This document shows, one piece after another, positions 10,608-22,000 of a DNA stretch of 64,000 bases. The stretch covers positions 1,860,001 to 1,924,000 of the forward strand of contig WJXW01000005.1 of the NCBI GenBank assembly GCA_015832175.1. The letters run 5' to 3'. The notes under the pieces are model-generated. The model ran no database searches, was not told the origin of the DNA, and saw only the letters and a list, made by a program, of their open reading frames with translations. A program made the translations under genes and the position numbers. Source of the DNA: Paraphaeosphaeria minitans (lineage: Eukaryota; Ascomycota; Dothideomycetes; Pleosporales; Didymosphaeriaceae). Every line of letters begins with the position of its first letter. The stretch's first letter is position 1.

Positions 10608-10803
10608 TGTAACGGGTAGATCACGATATTGTTATGGTGTTGTGGAATCTGGCGCTAAGGCCCTATAAGGGGCCTATGCGCCAAGCGAGCTAGCTGCGCA
10701 AAACCTACACTACGCCCTAACTTTCTAGAACTTAAGTGTTATTCTACTTAATACTATTAAGTTATCCTTTTACTATCCTCCCTAGTGTGAAGTAAATACT
10801 ATT
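10608..10803 (+). repeat. Direct repeat copy 1 (possible LTR fragment), lightly RIPed
   Basis: This segment aligns with 11243-11433 apart from C-to-T/G-to-A type differences. For example the block GGCGCTAAGG followed by GGGGCCTATGCGCC here matches AGCGCCAAGG followed by GGGCCTATGCGCT there. This copy keeps more G/C, so it is less mutated than its partner. It marks the outer edge of the repeat block beside the tRNA gene. Confidence 0.7.
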
Positions 10804-11242
10804 ACTATTATAGGCTAGCCTTAGAGAGTAAATAGAACTATAAGTGCCAAATATAAAGAATTAATTCGAGATGTTAAGTCTCTATAGGGGGTGTGTATTA
10901 CTTATAAGAAAAGTTTTTTTTAGTAGGTCTAGATAGTTTTTTTCTTTAAGATCCTTTTCAAGGCTAATGCTATACCTTAGCGTATTATATAATTTAGACA
11001 TTACTTAATTTAAAATATTTTATACCTAAAAAGTATATTTTAGAAATCTAGAGAATAGGGTGTAATTGTAAGATAGTAGTATTATAGGCGTTATTTTTCT
11101 ATTAGGGACTTATTATTATTTTAGTAAAAGTTTTTTTATAGTGTAAAAGTAGCCCTAAGACAGTCTTATATATAGTAAGGGCCTTTATTAGGCGGTTCGC
11201 TTATTTACTTTATATTATAAGGTAATAAAACAGCGCTCCTAT

Positions 11243-11433
11243 AATAGGTAGATATAATATTATTATAGTGTTATAGTATCTAGCGCCAAGGACTTATAGA
11301 GGGCCTATGCGCTAAGCGAGCTAGCTATATAAAACCTATACCACGCCCTAACTCTATATAAGATAAGTATTATTCTATTAATACTATTAAGTTATCCTTT
11401 TACTATTCTTTCTAGTGTAAAGTAAGTACTATT
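11243..11433 (+). repeat. Direct repeat copy 2 (possible LTR fragment), heavily RIPed
   Basis: Partner of 10608-10803, about 635 bp downstream in the same orientation. The pair may be an LTR duplicated around a lost element or repeats within one long leader. Confidence 0.7.
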
Positions 11434-12743
11434 GCCTATAACTAGACCTTATATAATAATACTTTATTTATAATAGTCTAAGGATAGCTCCTAGAGTTAT
11501 ATAAGTCACTAGTAGGGGGCAGACCTTACCTAAAGCCCCTAAAGGCAGCGAAGACCCTTCTATCTAATATATTAAAGGAGAGCTAATAACGCGTAACTTA
11601 AGCCTACCTTTAATACTAAAGTAGTATATTCTAGTTACTAAAAAAAACATAATAAGCTTTATACTATATATTAATTTTATACCTTAAAAGATAAAATCTC
11701 CTAACTTAAAAGTATAAACTAAACCCCTAGCGTAGCAGCTACTACTAAGAATATTAAAATTATACTTACTAATATATATAAGTAGGATACACCTATAGTG
11801 TATATAGTAATATATATTAAGTGTACACTTTAACCGAAGGACCCTATTAAATATAGAGGTAAGAAACTTAAGGAATATTATAAATTCTTCTATTCCTATA
11901 AAGTGGCCTTTTACCTCTTAATATAAGAATTTATGCATAATAGAGATAAGGTTATCTAGGTAATATAGTACCTTATAGGCAACCTAAGAGAACTATAGTG
12001 TATATATACTATAAACGCACCTTTAAAGCTAAGGGAGAAATACCTATCTAGAAGTACTTTAAGTAGTATATACTTAACTTACTTTTAGACCTAGTAAATT
12101 ATAGTCTAGAAGTAGCTATAGCGTATACTTAGGTAATATAGTAAAAAAACTAAACTATTTACTCCTATGTAACTTACCTTAATATTCTTAAAAATTAACT
12201 TATACCTTACACTAAAAAGTAAAGGGTATAGCACCTCTTCTTTAAGCTTAAACCTAAGCTATAGAGGGCTATTACTAACTACTATTAGGTGCCTATAACT
12301 AAGGAAGACCTTATTACTTTAGGCTCTATACTTAAGCGAAACCTACGCTACGCACCTATAACGTAGGAGTTAAGCCTATGTTATATATTAAAGAAATCTA
12401 AGGATACTACACTAAACTACTAAATATCTAAAGGTAATAGTAAGACTTAGGATAAAAAAAGTATTACCTACTATAAGTATAAAGAGGAGGTAAAGGCTAG
12501 AGGATAAAGGGTAACCTTCTAGACCTTCTAGTACCTTCTCTCCCCTAGTACTAGTTACCTAGAATAGTAGAGACTAGAGTAATAGAGGGTAGATCGAACG
12601 TAGTTAAATAGAGTAATAAAACCTTAGGTATAGGCTTAGAATTACTATCTAGGATAGAGAGTACACGTAGAAGGTAACTCTCCTTATATATACACAGTAG
12701 AGATTCTAGAGTATTCTACTTAGTAGTTCTCTACTATCTATAA

Positions 12744-12902
12744 TGTTACCTATAACGTCACCTATAACGTCACCTTATAACGTCACCTGTAACGTTACCT
12801 AGTATCTATAGAGCTATAACGTCATTATAACGTTATTATAGAAAGTTCTAGAATATAGAAAAGGTAACTCTAGGAACCTTTAAAGGTTACCTATTCCTTA
12901 CA
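12744..12902 (-). repeat. Putative 3' LTR of Copia-1 (minus strand)
   Basis: It starts TGTTA and ends TTACA and is followed directly by CACCCCCTTAA. On the minus strand that is a G-rich polypurine tract abutting an LTR starting TGTAAGG. It contains four tandem TATAACGTCACC-like units. No partner LTR is in the window, so the left edge is only a TG/CA guess. Confidence 0.45.
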
Positions 12903-12929
12903 CACCCCCTTAACCTTTAATAGGTTTCT

Positions 12930-13738
12930 AGGGTAATAAATATTTCTTTTTTAAATATTATAGGGATTAAACAATTTCTTTAAGCTAGTCCCTTTAAGAT
13001 AATTTAGAGGACTTTTTTACCTTATTTTTTCTTTAGGTTTTGTTTAAACCTATAGCTTTATAAAAAGCTTCTAGTTTAGGCTTACTTATAGCCTTTATAA
13101 GAATATTAGCTAGAAGAATACTAGTATTAATATAAACTAGTTTAATCTTGTTCTCTAGCACGTTTTGTCTTAGGAAGTAATAGGAAATATCTATATACTT
13201 AGTCCTAGTATGGTAAATAGGGTTTTTAGCTAGATCTAAAGCAGATTGGCTATTACTTTCTATAGTGCTTAAGGAGTTAAATTTATAATACTCCTTTAAA
13301 GGTAGGAAACTAAATAGTTCCTTTATAAAAGTATTTAGGTATAAAGACTCTTTAGTAGCTTCTTTTAAAGCTATATATTCAGCTTCTACGCTACTTAGGG
13401 CAACAGTCTTTTGTAGTTTTAATAGCTAGGATATAGCTACTCTATTACTAGAGGTATCTAGTAGAAATAGGTTACCTATAGTAGATTTTCTAGAGTCTAA
13501 ATCACTCCCCTAATCTGAATCACTAACCCCTATTAACTCTAGGGATTTAGATTAGTTTAGAGATAAATCTAGTTTATAATCTTGTGTTTTAACTAGATAA
13601 CTCCATAAATAGTCTAGATATTTATAGTGTTCTAGACTAGGATTTGCCATAAACCTTGCCAAATAATTTATATAAAAGGCTAGGTCTGGCCAAGAATAGA
13701 TAGTTAGATAGATTAGACTACCTATCTCTTATTAGTAT
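12930..13738 (-). pseudogene. Copia-1 RNase H and adjacent pol region, RIP-degraded
   Basis: In minus-strand translation the order is a region ending in a PDLAFYINYLARFMANPS-like motif, then SDSDWGSDL-like and SWLLKLQKTVALSS motifs, then EAEYIAL and an IDISYYFLRQ end. That is the normal C-terminal order of Ty1/Copia pol. Many TAG/TAA stops sit where Trp or Gln would be expected. Confidence 0.85.
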
Positions 13739-13743
13739 AAACT

Positions 13744-14173
13744 AGTTAGGATCTAAAATCCACATAATAGCGGGAAGCCGGTTTTGTACCTAGTAGGCGC
13801 GTAGTAAGGATTAAGCGAGGAGTTAATGCCAGCTACGCCTTAAATAAAGGAGTTAGGAAACTGCTCTCTATAGAGCGCTTAATTACTCTATACTAGAGCA
13901 TAATATACGTGACTGCTCTCTATAGAGCGCTCTCCACAGAGCGCTCCCTATAGAGCGGACTTTGCTTAGTATATAGGAACGCGAGGATAGACTCTTTATA
14001 CTTGTATTTAATCTATTTATTAATCTATTATTTAGATTCTAGTAGACTAAATTATTAACTTATTACACTTCGCAAGATCTATTGTATTAATAAGACCTTT
14101 CACCTTTTATAAGTACTCCTACCTAAGAACTAACCTTAACCCTTTAGGACTAGCTACCCTCTTAGGTTTAATA
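13744..14173 (+). repeat. 5' LTR of chromovirus A
   Basis: 430 bp, begins AGTTAGGATC (TGTTAGGATC expected) and ends GGTTTAATA (GATTTAACA in the partner). U3 carries several near-palindromic CTCTATAGAGCGCTC units at about 13862-13960. The first 150 bp are less RIPed than the same part of the 3' LTR. Confidence 0.93.
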
Positions 14174-14279
14174 TTTTAAACACCCTTAATATAAGTACTT
14201 CACAAACTCCTACCTCTTCCACAGCTTTAGGTGCCGCTAAGATTATTTCTATAAAGGATAGTAGTAAGGCGTATAAACC

Positions 14280-17200
14280 TAATTTTTATTTTAGCAAATA
14301 ATCTTAAACTAACATCTAGATTCTCTAGTTAGACTTTTACTTCTTTAACTTAGATAAACCTTTTAAAAACAAAAAGAAAGTTATCTTTACAGTAATATAT
14401 ATGCGAAGAGATGTAGGATTATAGATCTATTCTTACCTTAAAAAGTACCTAGGAATGGACTATAATAATAATAACAACAATTACGTAAATAAGCACGCTA
14501 ATGTAGTTAACATTATTAAGGATTATAATAACTTTAAGAAATACCTTAAATAACTTTTTAAAATTACTAATAAGGACTCTATTGCAAAGGTAAAGATTTA
14601 GACTATAACTTAGAAATAACTAGCAGCTAAGTACATAGCTAAGTTTTATAGATATGCTATATAGCTTAACTAGGACAATAAATCTCTCTAGGACATGTAT
14701 AAATAAGAACTTAAATAGAAACTATGTAAGAAACTCTTACGTAGTAGTGTATAAATCACTAACCTTAAAGAACTATATAAAGAAACTATTAGAATTAATA
14801 GAGAGTGGTTTTTACTACAATAGGAGCTCCACTAAAACCCTAAGGCAATAAGCTTTAGATAACTAGCAAAAGTGGTTTATAAGAACCCTATTAGAATTAT
14901 CTAAAAGTAATAGCTAAGGAACTACTAGAGATATAAACTAATAGAAGATGTCTAGTTTAACTATATAGATAAAGGAAAAGGAGGAAAGATAGGCCCTAAG
15001 CAGCCTAATAAACGCGTCTTTAATAGAAGTTAACAACTAATAACTAAAACCTATAAATACTTTATATGTAGCAAACTAGGCCACATAGCTAGAAACTATA
15101 AATTAAAGAATAAAGTCTATTAAACTAAGTTAAATATACTAACTATTAAGGACTAAGAACCTAATAAGGAATAGGAAGTTATTATAACGCTATTTAGTTA
15201 CTAACGCGTTATACTAGAGTAAAGTAAGCAATTAGATTCACCTAACTTATAACTATACGAAGATCTAGAAGACAACTCTAATATATACTATAACGTAGAA
15301 AATGTAGAAGAGATACTAAGATCTCCTACTCCTTACCTATAAAGTAGGTAGGAAGAAGACAACCCTATGTTACCTAAGTATAAACTAAATATTTAGGACT
15401 ATATAGAACCCTACTAGGCACTAAAAGGAATATAACCCTACAAAAATAAGAAGTTAGACTATGTACTAAAGTACTACCTAGACTACTAAAATCCTATATA
15501 CTAATTCTATATGTAGATGCATTGCGAAGAACTAATATACGTATAATATAAGGTAGAGAAAGAGGAGAATAAGAAATAATCTAGAAAAAAACTGCGCTAT
15601 AGGTAGATATAAATAGACTACCCTATTACAGCTTACAACAAACACCTCTAGAATAAATAATAAGTAAAATACTTTCCTTACCTTACGCTAAAGGGTAATA
15701 AATACTATAATATACTTATTAATAGAGACTATATACAACTATACTAGTATATATATCTAAACTAAAACTACAAATACTACTATATAGCTAATTGTTTAGA
15801 TAGCTTTGTAAACTGCCCTACGTAAGAAGTAATAATAGAGCTACTAATTTAACTAGTATATAGGAATAGTAAAGACCGCAGGAGGAAAAACAGAAGAATA
15901 TCCTTATAGAAAGAAGAAGAAAATAATCTACACAAGCTATATACTTAAAAATAATAATAGAAGCAGATGCTTAGAAACGTATACTAGGCACTAGAACTTA
16001 ACTATAACCTACATAAATAGATGTCTTTTTTAGGCCTAAACTTAGATAAGAAAACGCCTTTATTAAATTAAATACTATAGTAAGTATAGTATTAGTTAAG
16101 CTACTAGTATAGCTTAAAAGAATATAGGCTTAAGCTCTTATAGACTTAGAAGTAGGAAGGAACTTTATATTTTATTAGATAGCAAGACAAGTAGGACTTA
16201 TAATGTTAGAGAAAGAAGTACCCTATATTATTTATATTATAAATAGATCCCTAATGCCTAAGACACCTTAGATATACTAGGAGGTTACTACTATAATAAT
16301 AGTCTAAGGATATAGAGAGGAACTTACCTTAGATATCTTACTAGGATCTAAGTATAAGTTAGTCTTAGAATTACTTTAGTTAATAATACACAACCTGTAG
16401 ATTAACTAGAGTATAAAAAAAATATTGTTTAAATACTATAATTATATATTATAAGCAAAGCCTACGCATTAACTAAAAATAATAGTAGATAAGGGAGTTA
16501 TTAACAATATAATACTGCGATAAATAGTTAAAAAATAAAAGTACACCTTAGTAGACGCTAGCAGGAACTACTAGGTTAAGAAGCGCGAGAAGGAGGATAA
16601 CAGCACACTCTTTACCTTACTAAGAGAGTATAGGAAATAGATATATATATTTATAGAAAAGGAAGGAAAAGTAAACCTACCTAAATATTAATCCTAGGAT
16701 CTTATAATAGACCTAGAAGAAGGGAAGACGCTACCCTTTAGACTACTATATAGTAAGATAGGAGAAGAACTCCTTAAAGAACATGATTTTAATAAGACAA
16801 ATTTTAAAAAAGGATATATATAACTATTAAAGTCACTAGTAGTAAGCCCTTTTATGTTTATTAAGAAAAAGAATGGATTAGATAGACTATGCGTTAACTA
16901 CTAATAACTTAATAATATAAGAATAAAAAACTAATATTTACTACTAAACATTATAGAGTTACGAGATTAACTATCTTAAGCTAAGATATTTATAATAATA
17001 GATCTAAGAGATAGTTACCACCTTATATAAATTAAAAAAGGTGAAGAATAGAAAATAGCGTTTTAATTACGCTATAGACTATTTAAGTATAAGGTTATGC
17101 TATTTAGACTTACAAATACACTAGCAGCTTTTATAGCGCTTATTAATAACGTACTCCGCAAATATCTAGACATATTTATTATTGCGTATATAGACAATAT

Positions 17201-19350
17201 CCTTATCTTTTCTAAAAACAAATTAGACCACACTAAGTATATATAAATAGTACTAGAAGCACTAGACAAAGTATGCCTTTGTATTAAACTTAAGAAATGT
17301 AAGTTTAACGTTAAATAACTTAAATTCCTAGGATATATTATTACTATAGAAGGAATTAAGATAGCACTAAGTAAAGTTAAATATATTAAGAACTGGCTAA
17401 TACTAAAGACAGCTAAGAATATCTAAGAATTCTTAGGATTCTATAGATTTAACTAACAATTTATCTAAAATTACGCAAAGGTTATAATACCCTTAATAAA
17501 TTTTATAAAGAAGGACGTACCCTTTAAATAGACAAATAAGTATAGAATATTATTCTAACTCCTTAAAATAGTATATATTATAGAACCTATTCTTATTTAT
17601 TTTAGAAGCGATAAACTACTACGCTTTAAAATAAACGCTAGCGATCTTACGCTAGGCGCCTACGCTAAATAAAAATATAATAGCAAATAGCACCTAATTG
17701 CCTATTACTTATATAAATTTAATAACGCCAAAACACGATATAATATACACAATAAAAAACTCTACGCTATTGTTAAAGCCTTAAAGCACTAGAGGATTTA
17801 TACGCTTAGTTACTTAACACTAGAAATTTATATAAATCATAAGAACCTTCTAAAGTTTATAATAATAAAAGAACTTACGCTATAATAATAAAGATAGTTA
17901 TAAACTATAGGGTAGTATAAGTTTAAAATTATCTATGTAGCTAGAAAAGAAAATAACAGAGCAGACGCTCTTAGCTAATAAAGTAATCTAGCAAGAGAAA
18001 AGGTAAAAACTTTCTCTATAATCCTTCGCAAAGCCAAAGATAGATCTTTAGAGCTAATAGTAGAACTAAATTAACTTTTAGTAATTAACTAAGAAGTTCT
18101 AGAACATCTACAGACCAAGATTATCTAACAATACTATAATAACCCTATATACGGACACCTAGGCATTACAAAAATAATAGAACTTATTTAATAGAATTAC
18201 ACCTTAAAAGGAATTAAGGAAACTGTAATAACTTATATTTATAAATATGTAGAATGCTAGAGAAATAAACACAGTATATATTTTAAATATAGAAAGTTGT
18301 CAGTAATTAGAATACTAACAGCACTATAGGAAGACATCGCTATAGATTTTATTATAGGAATTCTAAATTCTAAGAATCTAATAATAGGAATTAAATATAA
18401 TAGCATACTAGTAATAGTCTACTAACTAACTAAGTATATTAAGCTTATTCTATGTCTTAAAAGAATAACAGTAAAGGAACTCGCTTTTCTTATCCTAGAC
18501 TAACTAATTAGACACCACAGAATCCTAAAAACAATTATTAGCAATAGAGACAAACTCTTCACGTTAAATTATTAGATAACACTTATAGCACTACTTAGAA
18601 CAAAACAAAGGCTATTAATAGCTTACTATCTATAAATAGACAGATAGACAGAACGTATAAACTAAACTATAGAAACGTACCTACGCATCTACTATAATAG
18701 TTAAAAGAATAACTAGATCTTATTACTACCTATAGCATAGTTAGCCTATAATAATAAAGTATTAGCAGTATTAGGACATACACTGTTCTATATAAACTAC
18801 AGAAGACACCCACATCTCTTTAATTAATAATTTCCTACGACAATTAAAGCAAAAGAAGCTATAGATATAGTAGAAAATATAAAGAAAATACACTAATAAC
18901 TCTAAGAGAATCTTAAGAAAGCTTAGTAGCAATTAATTTTATATTAAAATAGAAAATAAAAATAGCACCTTAGCTAAAGAAGGGGGATAAAGTATATCTA
19001 CTTACAAAGAACCTTTAAACCTAAAAGAAAAAACATAAGAAACTAGATTATATTAAGGTTAGACCATTTTACATTTCTAAGTAAATATTACTAGTAAACT
19101 ATAAGTTAGAACTACCGCTAGATGCAAAGATACACCTAGTATTTCACGTATTACTACTAGAACTAGTAGACCCTAATACACTAGTTAAAACCACCTTCTA
19201 CTACCAGACTAAGGAAGAAAATAAATTTAAGGTTAAAAGAATTCTAGAATATAATTAGTATAATAATATATACCTTATTAAGTAGAAAAGCTACCTACAT
19301 AGCGAAAACACCTACGAACTAAAAAATAATCTAGGAAACTGTTAGTAAAA
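14280..19350 (+). pseudogene. Chromovirus A gag-pol, RIP-degraded
   Basis: A single broad plus-strand coding region with conceptual gag, CCHC knuckle (about 15052-15098), protease with an ALID-x-G-type site near 16130, RT with the YIDN form of the YxDD motif at 17186-17200, RNase H, integrase with an H-x-H/C-x2-C zinc finger near 18150-18260 and a chromodomain containing a YLIKWKSY-like motif near 19270. Tens of TAA/TAG codons interrupt it. No plausible frame-restoring splice exists, so it cannot be functional. Confidence 0.9.
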
Positions 19351-19383
19351 GATTAAGGAATTCTATTAGAAGTATAAACACAC

Positions 19384-19863
19384 CTAGGAGAATTACAGTA
19401 CTAACGCTATAGTGTCTACTATATTAAGCGTTAACTATATTACTATAGAGTAACTAACAGTTGCTACAGTAGCAGGATAATTAATAGTATCTATATTTAT
19501 ATCCTTACTATCTGCAGTTATTTCTGTAACTAGATATAACGTCTTCTTACGAGCACGCTCTTTAGCCTAAGCTAGTATTTTCTTATTTTATAATAACTGC
19601 ACTATTAGGAGAAATTACGCCTTCTTATTTTTTTTAACCTTCTTCTTGTACTCCTTGCGAGTTTTATCTAGCAATAACTAGCTTATATTTACACATAGAT
19701 AACCTAAGCGAATATATTTAGAACACTTTAAACCTAAATCTAGTATAACGTAGCAAATAGAACTTTTAAAACTACAGTTAATGTAAGAGTTCTTTGTAAT
19801 AATATTAGCTTCTTAGATCTTGCGATATAATTAATGTTTTTAAATAGTAGAGTTGCTAGGCAT
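19384..19863 (-). pseudogene. Antisense Zn2Cys6/coiled-coil ORF of chromovirus A (RIP-degraded)
   Basis: Opposite to gag-pol, an ATG at 19863 opens a frame of 159 codons ending at TAG 19384, interrupted only by TAA/TAG codons. Residue 27 onward has spacing C-x2-C-x6-C-x9-C-x2-C-x6-C. In this copy Cys 1 and Cys 5 read Tyr (TAC, TAT), and Cys 2, 3, 4 and 6 are TGT/TGC. The related frame at 61484-61963 has the identical length and shows TGT at Cys 1. The second half (LKCSK, then IRLG, then LC) is typical of GAL4-type zinc clusters. A Lys/Glu-rich stretch (KTRKEYKKKVKKNKK) and a C-terminal tail follow. It ends just after the chromodomain. A regulator role is inferred. Confidence 0.65.
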
Positions 19864-19973
19864 AATACTAATAAACGTACTTATAATAAGTAGGGTTAGT
19901 AGAATAGCTTACATAACAATAGCTAAGGTCTAAATATATAATTTAGGATAAATCTATAAAAGAGAGGGGATAA

Positions 19974-20404
19974 TGTTAGTATCTAAAATCTATATAATAG
20001 CAAAAAGCTGGTTTTATACCTAGTGGGCGCGTAGTAAAGATTAAGTAGGGAGTTAATACTAGCTACGTCTTAAATAAAGAAGTTATGTAACTACTTTTTA
20101 TAGAGCGCTTAATTACTCTGTACTAGAGTATAATATATATAACTGCTCTCTATAGAGCGCTCTCTACAGAGCGCTCCCTATAGAGCGGACTTTGCTTAGT
20201 ATATAGAAATATAAGGATAGACTCTCTATACTTATGTTTAATCTATTTATTAATCTATTATTTAAATTCTAGTAAACCAAATTATTAACTTATTATACTT
20301 TGTAAGATACTATTATATTAATAAGACCTTCCACCTTCCGTAAGTACTCCTACCTAAGAACTAACCTTAACCCTTTAGGACTAGCTACCCTCTTGGATTT
20401 AACA
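19974..20404 (+). repeat. 3' LTR of chromovirus A
   Basis: 431 bp, TGTTAG...TTTAACA. Its U3 is heavily mutated relative to the 5' LTR, but its outer right end keeps more C/G than the 5' LTR. Confidence 0.93.
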
Positions 20405-20409
20405 AAACT

Positions 20410-21096
20410 AGTTAATTCTAGATTAGGTTCTTCTAGATTTTTCACTAGTTTTAGCCCTATATGTAGGGGTAGATTTTTTAGTTTATTCCCCTCCTTATTA
20501 TACTTTGTAAGTATTTTCTTTGTAAAGGATTATTAGGAAATATTAATTATATTTAGTTCCCTATTCCTTATAATTTCTACACCTAGGAATTCTTTTATCT
20601 CTCCTAAATTAGAGACTTTTAGGGTAGATAAAATAGTTAGTTCTTTGTATAGGCTATTAACTAGGTCTATAGTTTTAACGAATACTAGTATATCGTCCAC
20701 ATGTGTAGCCAATATAATAGGCTTTTCGTGGTAAACAAAGATAGAATTTTCACTTACTAGGTTTTTAAAACCTAGTTTTACTAGTATATTTGTAAGGTGA
20801 ATTTACTATTGCCTAGCAGCCTGTTTTAAGCCATATAGTGCCTTATTTAGTTTTAGAGACACTTAGTTATAGTTTTGGCTTTTAATTATAGAACTAACTA
20901 GATCTTTGTCTAGTTTTGTAGGGCTATTTTCTAGGGTAAAGCTTTCTAGACCTTAAGGTAAATCTAGATAGACTTCTTCCTCTAGATAGGCGTTAGGAAA
21001 AGCCTGTTTTATATCCCATGTATAAATTTCCCAGTTTAAACTAGAAAAATAGGATAATAGAAGCCTTATAAGACTAAGTTTAGAGGTAGTGTAGTG
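20410..21096 (-). pseudogene. Copia-1 reverse transcriptase, RIP-degraded and 5'-truncated
   Basis: The minus-strand frame includes an INWEIYTWDIKQAFPNA-like motif, an ALYGLKQA-like region and the HVDDILVF metal-binding motif (about 20690-20720). This is the standard order in Ty1/Copia RT. The RT start and the upstream integrase are absent. Confidence 0.8.
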
Positions 21097-21379
21097 TAAA
21101 GGTTAGCCTACGATAGAGAATTAGAGAAACATAGGGCCGATTAGCTGTCGTTTAAGATAGCTAATTAGGGAACAGATAGGAGGAGAGCGCCAACTAGAGA
21201 AGACATAAAGAGACCTAATAGACAATTAGAGTAGTTAGATTTGTATAATAAATTTTAGATAGAATAACTTAACTTATTCTTTTATATTCCTTACTTAAGG
21301 CAAACGCACCTATAACACTACATTTTTAGTAAAGGATATAGGGCTGCTTTTAAAAGAATATAGAGAAGTATAGCGATAA

Positions 21380-21688
21380 GTATTTAGAGAACTAATAGAA
21401 GCTGTTTAGTAGACTTTTAAGTAGCTGTTAAATAGCTAGGAATAGAGCGATAAGACTAATAGACTTTCGAGTAGCTATTAGGTATATAGACAGACAGACT
21501 ATATAGACTTTTAAGTAGTTATTAGTTGCCTAGATAGACAGATTAATAGACTTTTAAGTAGTTACTAATTACCTAGAAATAAAACGACACACTAATAGAC
21601 TTTTAAGCAGCTATCTAGTGCTAGTATAGACTATATAGATTTTAAAGTAGTTATTAGTTACTTAGGAATAAAACAATAATAGACTAAT
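21380..21688. repeat. Degenerate minisatellite (about 50-65 bp unit), left part
   Basis: Units built on TAATAGACTTTTAAGTAGCT then TATTAGGTAGCTAG recur about five times here and continue at 23893-23990 after element F. Units are imperfect in length, and differences are mainly transitions. Confidence 0.7.
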
Positions 21689-22000
21689 TATAGGTTTGGC
21701 TTAATCTGTAACTAAGTATTTAAGGGTTGATAGGATACTATTATATAAAGGGTAAGAAGTAGGTTTAATTAATTACGTCTTATCTATTATACAAAGGGGC
21801 ACTAAGGACCTTATAAAGTCTCTGCCTCTTAGCGCTAACCTAAGCAGTGGGTCCTTGTACGGGTCCTTATAGATAGGCAGGGCCTTATAAAGTCTCTGCC
21901 TCTTAGTGCTAACCTAAGTAGTAGGTCCTTATGCGGGTCCTTACAGGTAGGTAGGCCCCTATTTTACTTAGTACTATTTATATAATAAACTATATAGACA
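21689..22000 (-). repeat. LTR of element F with duplicated internal unit
   Basis: Compared with the 238-bp LTR of E, this LTR has an extra 74-bp tandem copy of a unit containing GTCTCTGCCTCTTAGCGCTA-type sequence and GGGTCCTTGTGCGGGTCC-type sequence. Confidence 0.9.

Larger units (their letters stand above)
10608..12743 (+). mobile_element. Degraded 5' part of an LTR retrotransposon (remnant X)
   Basis: After the direct repeats, 11820-12560 reads on the plus strand like a retrotransposon gag. It has a KYRGKKLKEYYKF-type start, a region resembling ...NRDKVI, a hydrophobic core and an HAFVAYL-like region, all interrupted by TAA/TAG. No pol follows, because Copia-1 begins at about 12744. Some TAACGTCACC-type short tandem repeats lie at the junction. 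The superfamily is uncertain, with Ty3/Gypsy-like gag the best guess. Confidence 0.5.
13744..20404 (+). mobile_element. Chromovirus A: complete Ty3/Gypsy element with chromodomain, RIP-inactivated
   Basis: LTRs 13744-14173 and 19974-20404 are flanked by TSD aaact, and the element is 6661 bp. The plus strand carries gag with a CCHC knuckle (about 15050-15100), protease (about 16110-16380), RT (about 16740-17360), RNase H (about 17590-17990), integrase (about 18120-18760) and chromodomain (about 19220-19345). All are full of TAA/TAG. The polypurine tract AAAAGAGAGGGGA (19958-19970) abuts the 3' LTR. An antisense open frame lies at 19384-19863. It is inserted in Copia-1. Confidence 0.93.
12744..21096 (-). 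mobile_element. Copia-1: Ty1/Copia retrotransposon, 5'-truncated, split by chromovirus A
   Basis: Minus-strand Copia pol is present in two pieces. RNase H and its preceding region lie at 12930-13738, with recognisable LQKTVALSS, EAEYIALKEA and TKYIDISYYF signatures. Reverse transcriptase lies at 20410-21096, with the HVDDILVFVK catalytic segment. Both pieces are broken by TAA/TAG. The pieces join across chromovirus A, which left TSD aaact at 13739-13743 and 20405-20409. The 5' part (gag, integrase, 5' LTR) is missing because the element ends abruptly near 21096 against block W. Confidence 0.85.

Noticed and set aside
13800..14000. CRISPR-like or regulatory spacer arrays in the short palindromic repeats of the LTRs
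   Set aside because: The repeats lie within U3 of eukaryotic LTRs, are nearly contiguous and have no unique spacers.
14654..14851. Short intact ORFs inside the repeat block (14654-14851, 17072-17269, 30601-30831)
   Set aside because: They are chance or antisense open stretches within RIPed gag-pol; the real frames around them are broken.
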